A stretch of 64,000 nucleotides of DNA from NCBI GenBank assembly GCA_030386875.1, contig CM059569.1:45237842-45301841 (forward strand). The letters run 5' to 3'. The position numbers and the translations under genes were made by a program. This DNA comes from Morinoia aosen. Lineage: Eukaryota; Arthropoda; Malacostraca; Amphipoda; Talitridae. This document shows, one piece after another, positions 45,066-55,945 of this stretch (the stretch's first letter is position 1; every line of letters starts with the position of its first letter). The notes under the pieces are model-generated. The model was not told where the DNA came from and did no database searches. It was given only the letters and a program-made list of their open reading frames with translations.

Positions 45066-47600
45066 ATCACTTTACTAGAGTGGTTCTTGACATCACGTAT
45101 TTATGTGACATGGACACATCGACCTCCATGTGACGTCATAACTCACTTCTCATAATTCATACGGTAAACAAGCTAACCACAAATTATGGCACTTCGCAAT
45201 TTATAAGCGTCATGAACATCCATTGAAAGCTAAAGCTTTATTTTGGTAAGCAACGGCCACATTTGCGGCTTCGGAAAAGTTGTTAAATAATCTCTTCAAA
45301 GCTTTCATTAGCCGATACCTAGATTTGATGGCTCTATGAAGCGTTATAACGGCAAGCCAGTAAGCTCATTATTCATGAAAACGCATTAAGGGGGCGATTT
45401 CAGCGCTCAGATATTACAGAGGCCGTTCACAGCCCGAGGCGTCAAGTGTCTCTTTAACGATGTCTTTACGGTCTCTGAGCTGCGCCCGTAATCGCTCTGT
45501 TTAGTCTCCGTGAGTACGAACTGCAGCGCTGGGTGTGTGTGTGTGTGTGAGTGCTGTGTGTGTGTGCATGTGTGTGTGTGTGTGTGTCAGTCTCATGTTA
45601 AAGCACTTCTGAGTACGTTCTGCAATAAATAATTGCTCGCCAATCATGGGACCTCGCAATTGAAACAGTGTAGGTCGTTGGCTAACGCAAGACGAAATTA
45701 GAGTTAGAGAATGGCAGAGGAAAGCTGAGAAACACCGGTTTGTAGCATGGGGTCATTCGTACGTCGTGATCACACCGTAATTACAGTGATCAGTTACAGA
45801 GGGTCAACCCCTAAGACGAGAGGTGCTACTCTCGCATCGGAGGCGGGCTGGAGCTCGTCAGATTAATCACGAGTGAACGAATGAAACGGTGTTTATGGCC
45901 ACGAAATTCGCGGAATATCAGAATCCTGTAAATTCGTGGAATTTCAAGTCCAGCAGTCGTCTGAAGATATGAAAAACGAAATGCTTTCCGAGAAACGCAT
46001 TTGCTGGCTGTAGCGTTTGGGATTTTGAAATGCTATCTTCTAGGTGTCTGCGCCGTTGCACGTATTCCAAGCTTTTGAGCAAAAATCAAATTGAAATAAA
46101 GAGTGTTGATTTAAATTTTGTAGATTAATACTTGATTAAAATAAACACCCTTCGCAATTAAAGCTGCAAACCACGGAGAAACACCACGTAGTTGCACACC
46201 ACGTATTTCCCCATTAATTGAACGCATACATCAGAAGAAAGTATCAGAGCAGTGGGCAATCAATGAGCATATTTTTGGGAGTCATCGTGTATAACTGCGA
46301 TGTTATAGCACATCGAGCTGTCTCCGTGAGGTACAACAGCATGAAATTGGTAATCTTGTATTGATCTTTCATTCTTTCATCTCGCTCGCCACTTGTCAAA
46401 CCATGAAAAATAACGACGTAAAAAAGCAATGGGGATAGTTTTTGGTGATTCCAATCATCTCATGATCAAGATGTAATTTTTGAGAACAAAAGCTAATGCG
46501 CTACGTGGAATGGTGCCAAATGAACTGGGTAAACGTTGCTTTCAAATATGTCAAGTAACCAAAAGTAATGTCGAGCTTATAAGTTACCAAATCCTCTAAT
46601 AATTCCTTTATTTAATCTAAGCTATATACTGCAAAATATTTCTCCTTTTATAATGAAACAAGAAATTTGTAATCTGCTTTGCAGCCCTAACATAGCATAT
46701 TCAAATAGCAGCTACTTTCCTTTGAAAACAGAACGAAAATTTTAAAGAAAATCGTGCAGCAGATACGACATCTAACTCGATCTGCTCGATCACATCGCCA
46801 TCCCTTGAGAACGAAGTCATTATTTACGATCTGATCTAAGCATGTCATTATGCAAACGCAGGTTGTCATATTTTGATCCATAAGCATTTGAATCCACGCC
46901 AAATGGCGTCAGTTGGATGGCATTTGTCGGCGCGTTTGCCCATAAAGTGACAGCTGAGCCACACTCCACCACACCCTGCGGGGCTGCCTAATTTAACAAT
47001 ACAGTCGCGGCATCGTAGAGCGTCGTTTCTTAGATGATTTTAATCGTACGGGCGGCGATAATGGTGGGCTGGCTGACAGAGAGGTTTGAGGCTCGCTACA
47101 TTTTGGGAGGTCCTGTTGACAGAGGCGGCCAAGAGGCAATTAGAGTCAGCTAGGCGCCCTCACTCAACTGGACGACACATTTGCCTTGCTGGGGCAATAC
47201 ATGCCAGTACACCCAATGCTGGCACTGCGCTGGCACTGTGGCGATCCGTGACACCGTGCGTGTCGTGTCGTGTTGTTGAAGGTGTTCTCCCAAACTGATG
47301 GCGAGGGACAGGCGCGTTTGGTGAGGCTTTCGTCATGCGTGATCATGTCTAGTGTTATGATCGACATGGATGCCTTACTTAGCTCCTTTCAAGCATCCAA
47401 GATTCTTCTTCTTCTGCACAATCCTCAAATGATCATCTCCAGCTGATATTCTGGAAAAATTAACGTGACCTGACAGATTTAGCTCGCGTGATCCATTTTT
47501 ACTCCAAATTTAAAAAAAAACATTGTTTCCACACTAAGGACACCGATCTAGCAATAGCTTCGACTATGTTGTTCTGGTATGTTGCAACTAAATTGAAAAT
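45066..47600. other. Unassigned sequence
   Basis: 2.5 kb with only the GT microsatellite inside it. 46930-47370 is GC-richer and has open frames of 60-70 codons on both strands without motif. Confidence 0.4.
45534..45586. repeat. (GT)n microsatellite, interrupted
   Basis: Three GT runs separated by GAGTGCT and CA interruptions. Confidence 0.95.
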
Positions 47601-47607
47601 ATACTTT

Positions 47608-47646
47608 TAATTACATCACTTTCTCCTTTTTTCTTTTCAGGTAAGC
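47608..47646 (+). promoter_or_regulatory. Recursive-splicing (ratchet) site
   Basis: A branch-like TTAATTAC (about 47608) and a long pyrimidine tract lead to TTTTCTTTTCAG^GTAAGC. A strong 3' splice site (AG at 47639-47640) abuts a consensus 5' splice site (GTAAGC at 47641). This juxtaposition defines ratchet points in long fly introns and recursive-splicing exons in vertebrates. It lies 30.1 kb downstream of the phase-1 donor at 17498. Use as a ratchet is inferred from sequence alone. Confidence 0.5.
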
Positions 47647-47689
47647 TGAATTTCATCGGTGTTTCCAAACCTCCTCCGATCTTTATCTC
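47641..47689 (+). CDS. Candidate 49-nt exon (recursive-splice exon)
   Basis: Bounded by the strong acceptor described above and by a consensus donor ATCTC^GTGAGT at 47690. Entered in phase 1, it completes a Gly codon with the G left by the exon ending at 17497 and reads KLNFIGVSKPPPIFI, leaving phase 2. The other two frames contain immediate stops (TGA, TAA), so only the phase supplied by the upstream exon is open. That is modest positive evidence that the two belong to one transcript. It starts with GTAAGC, so once joined it could be removed again by using that GTAAGC as a donor, giving a zero-length ratchet step. The product matches no motif I know. The alternative is a chance pair of splice-like sites. 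Confidence 0.4.
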
Positions 47690-47720
47690 GTGAGTAGTCA
47701 ATATCTCTTATATCTCCAGT

Positions 47721-49692
47721 GATGTGTGCAGCTGGTGTGTGATGTGTGCAGCTAGTGTGTGGTGTGTGCAGCTGGTGTGTGATGTGTGCAGCTGGTGTGT
47801 GGCGTGTGCAGCTGGTGTGTGATGTGTACAGCTGGTGTGTGTTGTGTGCAGCTGGTGTGTGATGTGTGCAGCTGGTGTGTGGTGTGTGCAGCTGGTGTGT
47901 GTTGTGTGCAGCTGGTGTGTGGCGTGTGCAGCTGGTGTGTGATGTGTACAGCTGGTGTGTGATGTGTGCAGCTGGTGTGTGGCGTGTGCAGCTGGTGTGT
48001 GATGTGTGCAGCTGGTGTGTGATGTGTGCAGCTGGTGTGTGACGTGTGCAGCTGGTGTGTGATGTGTACAGCTGGTGTGTGATGTGTGCAGCTGGTGTGT
48101 GGCGTGTGCAGCTGGTGTGTGATGTGTGCAGCTGGTGTGTGATGTGTGCAGCTGGTGTGTGGCGTGTGCAGCTGGTGTGTGATGTGTACAGCTGGTGTGT
48201 GTTGTGTGCAGCTGGTGTGTGATGTGTGCAGCTGGTGTGTGGCGTGTGCAGCTGGTGTGTGATGTGTACAGCTGGTGTGTGTTGTGTGCAGCTGGTGTGT
48301 GGCGTGTGCAGCTGGTGTGTGATGTGTGCAGCTGGTGTGTGATGTGTGCAGCTGGTGTGTGGCGTGTGCAGCTGGTGTGTGATGTGTACAGCTGGTGTGT
48401 GATGTGTGCAGCTGGTGTGTGGCGTGTGCAGCTGGTGTGTGATGTGTGCAGCTGGTGTGTGATGTGTGCAGCTGGTGTGTGGAGTGTGCAGCTGGTGTGT
48501 GATGTGTACAGCTGGTGTGTGGCGTGTGCAGCTGGTGTGTGGTGTGTGCAGCTGGTGTGTGATGTGTGCAGCTGGTGTGTGGCGTGTGCAGCTGGTGTGT
48601 GATGTGTACAGCTGGTGTGTGATGTGTGCAGCTGGTGTGTGGCGTGTGCAGCTGGTGTGTGATGTGTGCAGCTGGTGTGTGATGTGTGCAGCTGGTGTGT
48701 GACGTGTGCAGCTGGTGTGTGATGTGTACAGCTGGTGTGTGATGTGTGCAGCTGGTGTGTGGCGTGTGCAGCTGGTGTGTGATGTGTGCAGCTGGTGTGT
48801 GGTGTGTGCAGCTGGTGTGTGGTGTGTGCAGCTGGTGTGTGGTGTGTGCAGCTGGTGTGTGATGTGTGCAGCTAGTGTGTGGTGTGTGCAGCTGGTGTGT
48901 GATGTGTGCAGCTGGTGTGTGGTGTGTGCAGCTTGTTTGTGGTGTGTGCAGCTGGTGTGTGATGTGTGCAGCTGGTGTGTGGCGTGTGCAGCTGGTGTGT
49001 GATGTGTGCAGCTGGTGTGTGATGTGTGCAGCTGGTGTGTGGCATGTGCAGCTGGTGTGTGATGTGTACAGCTGGTGTGTGATGTGTGCAGCTGGTGTGT
49101 GGCGTGTGCAGCTGGTGTGTGATGTGTGCAGCTGGTGTGTGGTGTGTGCAGCTGGTGTGTGATGTGTGCAGCTGGTGTGTGGCGCGTGCAGCTGGTGTGT
49201 GATGTGTACAGCTGGTGTGTGATGTGTGCAGCTGGTGTGTGGCGTGTGCAGCTGGTGTGTGATGTGTGAAGCTGGTGTGTAGTGTGTGCAGCTGGTGTGT
49301 GGTGTGTGCAGCTGGTGTGTGGTGTGTGCAGCTGGTGTGTGATGTGTGCAGCTAGTGTGTGGTGTGTGCAGCTGGTGTGTGATGTGTGCAGCTGGTGTGT
49401 GGTGTGTGCAGCTTGTTTGTGGTGTGTGCAGCTGGTGTGTGATGTGTGCAGCCGGCGTGTGGTGTGTGCAGCTGGTATGTGGTGTGTGCAGCTCGTGTGT
49501 GATGTGTGCAGCTGGTGTGTGGTGTGTGCAGCTGGTGTGTGATGTGTGCAGCCGGCGTGTGGTGTGTGCAGCTGGTGTGTGGTGTGTGCAGCTGGTGTGT
49601 GATGTGTGCAGCTGGTGTTTGGTGTGTGCAGCTGGTGTGTGATGTGTGCAGCCGGTGTGTGGTGTGTGCAGCTGGTGTGTGGTGTGTGCAGA
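47721..49692. repeat. 20-bp minisatellite with E-box in each unit
   Basis: About 98 units of 20 bp (GATGTGTGCAGCTGGTGTGT), nearly all containing CAGCTG, a bHLH-type E-box. Variants at positions 2-3 and 8 (GATGTGTACA, GGCGTGTGCA, GGTGTGTGCA, GTTGTGTGCA) recur in ordered blocks, often as a 120-bp higher-order unit. The 240 bp at 48721-48960 recur at 49201-49440 with only two differences. The 20-bp unit is not a multiple of three but has no stop in several frames, so 60-bp frame cycles yield long ORFs, including 661 codons on the minus strand. These are artefacts. It starts 31 bp after the candidate donor at 47690. Confidence 0.98.
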
Positions 49693-50490
49693 TGGTCTGC
49701 ATGGAGTCAGCTGGCCATCATCTATGTTTATTATCATTATTTGAGTTCCTTAAAATTAGCTATTTCTGCTCAGCGACGTGTAAAGAAGGACAGCCAATTG
49801 CGACCGTCCACCCCGTGTATACCTGAGAATGCAAGCTAACGCTGCACTCGTCCGTAATGCTTTACCGTTCCAAATTATTGCTGTTATGGCACATCTCCTG
49901 CATGCAGCTGTAACCCTGCAGCAGCAGCTGCAACAGCTGCAATCCTCACAATACAGCTGTAGCAATGCCGTTGCAGTTGCAGTGCTGTTGACGCGCACAT
50001 TATTTTACCTCAGAAGCTGCAATGCACTAATGCAGCTGTAATACAACTTCTGCAGCTTTTATACTGCTATTGTATATAGTTGTCTTAATACCACTGTTGC
50101 AATATTTCTGCTACCATAGAAGTAATATTCACAATAAGCGAATAACAGTATTCAAACAAATAACAATATTGAGCTCACTGCTCAATCAAAGTTCGTCTGT
50201 AGTATTTGTACTAATCCAACAGCTGTAATACTACTATTGCAGGTGTTATTATTATTACTTCAGCTTTAATTCAAAATCTGAAATATTTCCGCAACCTGCG
50301 TTGCAGAAAAGAGTCTGTGGTGCAGAAGTTTACGTATTCGTCCTCTCATGATTGAAAACCGGTGCCTTCCTCACACGTCTCCCTGCGTCCTGTCTCACTA
50401 CTTCTGCGGAATGTGAGCATGATTTTATTGGGATTCATAAGTCTGATATTCGCCTGCTGCACCCATAACTACCGGTTGTACTCTTACCAT
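49693..50490. other. Unassigned sequence rich in GCAGCTGCAA words
   Basis: 49895-50060 contains many CAGCTG/TGCAG words (GCAGCAGCTGCAACAGCTGC), giving small palindromes but no fixed period. The rest is AT-rich. No exon could be supported. Confidence 0.5.
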
Positions 50491-50494
50491 ACTC

Positions 50495-50905
50495 AACTAG
50501 ACGCACTATTCCTCAACTCAACTTGCACCATTACTCAATTCAACTAGTTGCATCATTACTCAACTAGATGCATTATTACACAACTCAACCAAATGTGCTA
50601 TTTTTCAACTCAACTAGGAGGATTTGTATTCAATTTAACTAGCTGCATAATTATTCTACTCAACTAACTGCATTAATACACAATTCAACTAGCTGCATCA
50701 TTATTCAACTCAACTAACTGCATTAATACACAATTCAACTAGCTGCATCATAACTAACCTAGATGCATTATTATACAAATTAACCAAATGCGCCATTATT
50801 CAACTCAACTAGCTAGAATTTAATTCAGTCAACTAGCTGCACCATAATTCAACTTATTTAGGTACATTATCACAGAATTAAATTAGCTGCTTTATTTCTG
50901 AACAC
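50495..50905. repeat. ~20-45-bp tandem array (CAACTAGCTGCAT)
   Basis: Many imperfect copies of ATTCAACTCAACTAGCTGCA with TTATTA or TTAATACACA spacers. A ~46-bp pair (AACTGCATTAATACACAATT) is repeated exactly around 50668 and 50718. Confidence 0.9.
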
Positions 50906-51295
50906 ACCACCAAAGTCCGTCACAAGCGACGCTCGCTGCCGCCGGGGGGAGGAGCCTCGCTCACAAGAAGTAGCAGCTCGCGGTTGCCTCGCGTAATTTG
51001 TCTGTTGTTTTGACCAGCTTCCGTCGGTCGCGCGTAAGCTCTTTCCGGACCTGAGGAAACCGCAGCATTAATGGCCGCGCACGCGTCCAAGTCTGGAGGC
51101 GCTGGTAGCTTTAGAAAATACCTGCAGCTGAACTCGAACACAACCGCTCATTTGGGGCGTGTTTGCGGTCCTGACTTGCGGTCTGGAGCCGAGCGGCTTA
51201 CCTGCGAGCCTCCGCATTTTGGGTGCATTCAGTGAGTTGAGGGAAGCGGTAGGCGGCACGCGTTCTGTGGGAACGCAGGCACGTGCCTCGCGTGT
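50906..51295 (+). promoter_or_regulatory. CpG-rich island, possible promoter
   Basis: A sharply GC- and CpG-rich stretch in AT-rich DNA, with GCCGCCGGGGGGAGGAGCC near 50938 and GGTCGCGCGTAAG near 51026. An ATG ORF begins at 51071 within it and the GC-rich 33-bp array follows. No TATA box is evident. Promoter function is inferred from composition. Confidence 0.3.
51071..51235 (+). CDS. Short ORF in CpG island, possible first exon
   Basis: A 54-codon ORF from an ATG with acceptable context (CATTAATGG) to TGA at 51233. It reads MAAHASKSGGAGSFRKYLQL at the start. The stop lies inside TTCA^GTGAGT, a near-consensus splice donor at 51232, so the ORF may continue by splicing instead of stopping. There is no overlap with the 33-bp array, which begins about 60 bp later. 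The Gly/Ser and basic composition partly follows from GC-rich DNA. I recognise no domain. If real, it would be the first coding exon of a separate plus-strand gene or an alternative start of the one seen at 16778. Confidence 0.25.
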   Translation: MAAHASKSGGAGSFRKYLQLNSNTTAHLGRVCGPDLRSGAERLTCEPPHFGCIQ

Positions 51296-51940
51296 CTCGC
51301 ACACCCCCACCGCTGCTTCCACCCACGCGTCCTGCTGGCCCACCCCCACCGCCACTTACACCCACGCGTCCCAGCAGCACACCACACTTCCACCCACGCG
51401 TCCCGGCACACCCCCACCACCACTTCCACCCACGCGTCCTGCCGGCACACCACCACTTCCACCCACGCGTCCTGCCGGCACACCCCACCGCCACTTCCAC
51501 CCACGCGTCTCGCCGGCACACCCCCACCACCACTTCCACCCACGCGTCCTGCCGGCACACCACCACTTCCACCCACGCGTCTCACCGGCACACCACCACT
51601 TCCACCCACGCGTCCCACCGGCACACCACCTTCACCTCCACCCACGCGTCCCACCGGCACACCACCACTTCCACCCTCGCGTCCCACCGGCACACCACCA
51701 CCACTTCCACCCATGCGTCCCACCGGCACACCACCACTTCCACCCTCGCGTCCCACCGGCACACCACCACTTCCACCCTCGCGTCCCACCGGCACACCAC
51801 CACCACTTCCACCCACGCGTAACACCGGCACACCGCCACCGAAGTTTCCCCCTCGCGTCCCACCGGTACACCACCACTTCCGCCCACGCGTCCCACCGGC
51901 ACACCTCCACCGCCACTTCCACCCTCGCACGCGCCTTGGG
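51296..51940. repeat. GC-rich 33-bp minisatellite
   Basis: About 19 units of 33 bp with 30- and 36-bp variants. The core is CCACCCACGCGTCCCACCGG then CACACCACCACTT. Most units hold ACGCGT (MluI-type) and the minus-strand core ACGCGTGGGTGG, which resembles EGR/KLF zinc-finger sites. Unit lengths are all multiples of three, so His/Pro/Arg frames on the plus strand (up to 275 codons) and Gly/Val/Trp frames on the minus strand (up to 265) stay open. I call none of them. Confidence 0.97.
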
Positions 51941-51945
51941 AAAGC

Positions 51946-53954
51946 CTTTGTTCCGCTCCAACCGTAAAAAGCTGGCCAATATTTGAGCCCTAATGGCTTT
52001 ATATTTCGCTGTTGTAGCATTCTCATCGGTGCGGGATAGTGAAAAGCCTCTGTATCTATGCTACGCTCTTCACAAGAATAAGTTTGATGAAAACTACTTT
52101 GTGACGCGATGTAGAGGGTGTGTTGATATTTCCCACTGAATTTAAATGAGCCTAAATAAATGCAATAGGCTTACTGTGTTTTACTGGGCCTACTAGACTG
52201 TATTGAGCTTGATGGACTGTACTGTTTCCGCTGAGATTTATTCGGTCTATTCATGTATTTTTATTTTAGGTGTGACTAAGTTTCCTTCTGTGACAATTAA
52301 TTTTTTTCAATTTAATATTCGTTTCGTCAGATTTAACTCAATAGACTTGTACCTACGTCATTAAACACCTATATCAAAACCAAATACACGCGCATATTTC
52401 AATTTAGTACAATGAAATAGAGCACAATGAGTACATTATTTTGGCACACCCTTTACAAAGACTACTCTCAGTCCTATTATCCTACCAGATACTAAGTGGT
52501 TTTCACAGTCAAATTTTATTCGGAAAAATCCCATAATTGAGAATTTATCAAGAAAAATCAGGCAACTTCAACACAGACTTCAGCGTTTGTGAGGTGGTGC
52601 TGTAACCAATGCCCGATGTGACTTCACTGCAGCTCAATAACAGCGTGACTGTTTAGTGCAGAAAATCCCAGTAAATCCCTACATTTATTCTTTGTACCTT
52701 TTCATTGTAACCGCTGTTGTGCGGAAACCTTACATGCGAGTAGAAATGAGTGCATCGTTAGTCGAGATTAACGTAACTCGTAGTCGTCCAAATTGTGAAA
52801 TCTGCTTCAGACGCTTTTAGTGGAGACCTTTTTAGGGCAGACCAACGTTGTGTGTATATACATTTTTAGCGTTTTCAACATGGGGACGTCTTTTAAAACT
52901 TTAATCAGTTTAGGCGCATGGTTATAAAAGGAATGTTAAATTCAGTTTATGGGGTGAACCTCATTATTACGAAATAATGATTACATTCATGAGATATTTG
53001 TGAAACAGGTATTGGTCTTTGATGAAAGGAGACTTATATGGTAGGCTGGCGCATCCTTAAAGAAACCGACTAAGGAGCTGACTGAGGCGTGTGAACTTAA
53101 TTGAAGTCCACAATAAAGTTCTTCATGTTGTATTACAGACATAAGATGAGTGGATATATTTACAAAGTAATGCTGTTCACTACGTATGACGTCAATTATA
53201 GGTCGTTTGAAGTAAAACTAAAGTAATAAAGGAGGAATTGCCTATGCGAGTAAATGGGCCTCATATATGAAAATGGCAATCGTTCTGTTGTATCAGAAAA
53301 AATATATAAAAAAAATTAATAATCTTTTTACTTGCAAAATCATTCTGTTCCCCATTAATGTGGCCACTGAACACTGTAAAAGGGAAAGTTTGTCATCACG
53401 ATAATACACTCACTCATTACGCGGTTCTACTTATAACTTACGATAGAACAAAAGAGAATGGAAGAAAATTAAATAGAGTTTAATAGTTTAGAACAAAATA
53501 TTATAGAATAGAATAGAACGGAACAGACCACAGCAAAAGAGATCAGAGCACAGCAGAAAAGAATAAAAAATGGCAACAGAAGCGAGACAAGTGACCCGTT
53601 GTCATGTTGTCCCAAGTCCCGGGTCGTCAGACATAGATCACGCTCAGGCACCAACGAAACACATTTACAATTATCAATCATTATGGACAATCAACAATAC
53701 ATTCATCTTAACTCAATAAATTCTTTCAGAAAATTAAACATCTTTCATTCATTGAAGTATCACCGTACAGTTGAGAGAAGTCAAGGTTGATCTCATCAAA
53801 ATTTTCAACTAGACAATGTAGGAATCAAAAGGCGTGTTGTAAAAGAATCTACTTAATCTGATTAATTTTCTATTCAATTGCAATGCCTGAGTTAACTCTT
53901 CTTCTAGATGAGCTCTCAAATATGAACATCCTTTGGTGTACGTTACTCGAGATG
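51946..53954. other. Unassigned AT-rich sequence
   Basis: 2 kb without array or supported exon. 53480-53590 is a purine-rich run of AATAGAA/CAGCAAAAGA-type words. Confidence 0.5.
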
Positions 53955-53957
53955 CAT

Positions 53958-54205
53958 GATATTCGTTGCCGTGATAATAACAAAAAACGTTGCTAAGAAA
54001 CATCATTGATTTCCTTGAATAATTATTATTATTGTTCTAGAATTCCCTCATCTTTTCAATTTAAAAGGGCAGTAACTCTCCATGTTTTATCCTCTATATA
54101 ATACTCGTTACTGAGATAATAACAAAAAAAGTTACTAAGAAACTTAATTGATTTCCTTATATTATTCTTCAATTCCCTGACCAAGGCGTTAAAAAAAAGG
54201 CAGGA
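53958..54205. repeat. ~145-bp tandem duplication
   Basis: Two copies containing CTCGTTACTGAGATAATAAC / ATTCGTTGCCGTGATAATAAC, AACRTTGCTAAGAAAC / AAGTTACTAAGAAAC, TTGATTTCCTT and AATTCCCT. Confidence 0.9.
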
Positions 54206-54900
54206 ACACTTCTTGTTATGTCGCACCGTCTGCAGATATCGATGTTTTGTCTTAGTAATTCCTTGCGCCTTTTCACTGGACGGTTATGGACGACCGAGGA
54301 GACTCAAATTGGCTCGACACACCACTCAATTTCGGTGACAATTTATAGCTTTTCGTTCCTTCAAAACGAGGCCTCACATCTTCATACGATGTCATTACAT
54401 CTGTTGCAACCGCTGATTGGTTGAATGAATAGTAAGTCTATTCATGTTTTGGCGATCAAATGAATGCACGTATGACAATGACATGAATATGCATAGTTCA
54501 GTTCGGTACAGTAAATAACCCGCTGAAAAAATATTCAAAAACACGGGCATTGCAGTGACACAGCGCCGTATTAACCACGACTGTTCTTCAATCACACTCT
54601 TAATAAGCGTCTCCAAGATTCGTTCCGTCTATAGCGCAAGTGGTCACGATTTCACTTGCCTGAAATAAGTTGGTCCATAGCACATCATGCTATCATGCAC
54701 GTACTGGTCACCATGCAAGAGTACGTTTGTAATTTCGAGAAAACAGCAGGAAGAAACGCTGCTGCATACGTCAGATGGTGTGCCGCCCATACTTCAAAAG
54801 TATGGTTTATGCAAGTCCGTGCAGCTGCTGCTCCATCAGATGGACTGTAACAGACACTTTCATCGTGTCCAGACAAACAGTCCTTGTAATTCTCTTCAAA
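54206..54900. other. Unassigned sequence
   Basis: Non-repetitive. Overlapping open frames of 64-87 codons at 54656-54950 show no motif. Confidence 0.4.
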
Positions 54901-55089
54901 ACTTTTCCACGGAAGAAACCCACCGGTGGTCATTGAGAGGATTTTCGTAATGCTACTGACCGACCTGCTGTCACTATAACTCAGTTTTTGTAAATACTTA
55001 ATGAAAGGTAAATGAAGGTTTGCTGTTTCAAAATTGCTTACTACAATTCACTTCAAATTTGAATTGAATATTGAACATCAGCTTAACCC
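54901..55089 (+). repeat. Dispersed repeat B, copy 3
   Basis: Matches 18806 closely: GAAACCCACCGGTGGTCATTG, GAGGATTTTC, AATGCTACTGACCGACC, GTAAATACTTAATGAAA, AAATGAAGG, TTGAATATTGAACATCAGC and TTAACCC. It is bounded at about the same points as the other copies. Confidence 0.75.
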
Positions 55090-55254
55090 ATCTCAGGACA
55101 GGCGTTAAAAACCCTCTCTGGACACGGTTTTGTTCAAACTGTAGACTTACCCTCGATGGGCTGCAGCTTTGCTACTTCGTCATCGGTATACCAATATTTA
55201 CTAGAAGTGCTGTAAATGCTCTTTGACTGACCCACGAGTGTTTTTTTAACTTGG

Positions 55255-55600
55255 CTATGTCGCCCGTCATGATGTTGCTATGTGGTATTTAGGAGGCATG
55301 TTAGAATCATTGCGACGTTGCATGCTATCGAGATGTTGGCGAGTGGTGCCTAAGAACCTTGATGTATGTTGACGTGATCTTGGTGAGTGTTATTTAAGGA
55401 GGCAAGTTAGGGTCACTGCCATGTCGCATGTTGTCGGGATGTTGGTACGTCCGCGGTATTAACGGAGGCACAGATATATATATATAGGGCTTGGTCTTGG
55501 CACATGTTGTAATATTACTGTGTGGCATTTAAGGTATGGTATGTGAAGGGTGTGTGTTTTCGTGATGTTGGTACGTGGTATTTAGGGAGGCATGTATAAA
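55255..55600. repeat. Irregular GT-rich tandem repeat
   Basis: Diverged units of 55-110 bp with GATGTTGGTACGTGGTATTT, AGGGAGGCATGTTAG and TCGCATG..ATCG. A short (AT)n run is at about 55470-55485. Confidence 0.75.
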
Positions 55601-55827
55601 AGTCCTTGCCACTCGGTCTCCAGCAAAAAAAAAACTCGGAACTCTAGACATCTCCACCAATTGTGGCAATCAAGATGGGGTATTTATTTCTTTCAAATTC
55701 TCCGAGCATTCGAATGGAATTCTCATGAGACCTAGGCGAACAATAAATGTAGCGCCAGGTTCCATGCACAGTTCCACTTGAAATACCTCCACATTTTAGG
55801 CAAATGACACGAAATGCTACAAAATAT

Positions 55828-55945
55828 TGGAGGAACGTTTAACACAATCGTGATATCGAAGGAACACTCAACAAAATCGTGATATTGAAGAAACGTTTAA
55901 CAAAATCGTAATATTGAAGGAACGTTTAACAAAATCGTAACATGT
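55828..55945. repeat. 33-bp tandem array
   Basis: Four copies of GGAACGTTTAACAAAATCGT then AATATTGAA. Confidence 0.95.

Noticed and set aside
47752-49737. 661-codon minus-strand ORF (His/Thr/Ser/Cys repeats) and several plus-strand Cys/Val/Trp ORFs
   Set aside because: They are generated by the stop-free 20-bp minisatellite cycling through all frames every 60 bp. The start and stop lie at array edges and multiple frames are open at once.
51159-52026. His/Pro-rich 275-codon plus ORF and Gly/Val/Trp-rich 265-codon minus ORF
   Set aside because: Artefacts of the 33-bp GC-rich array. Overlapping frames on both strands are equally open.
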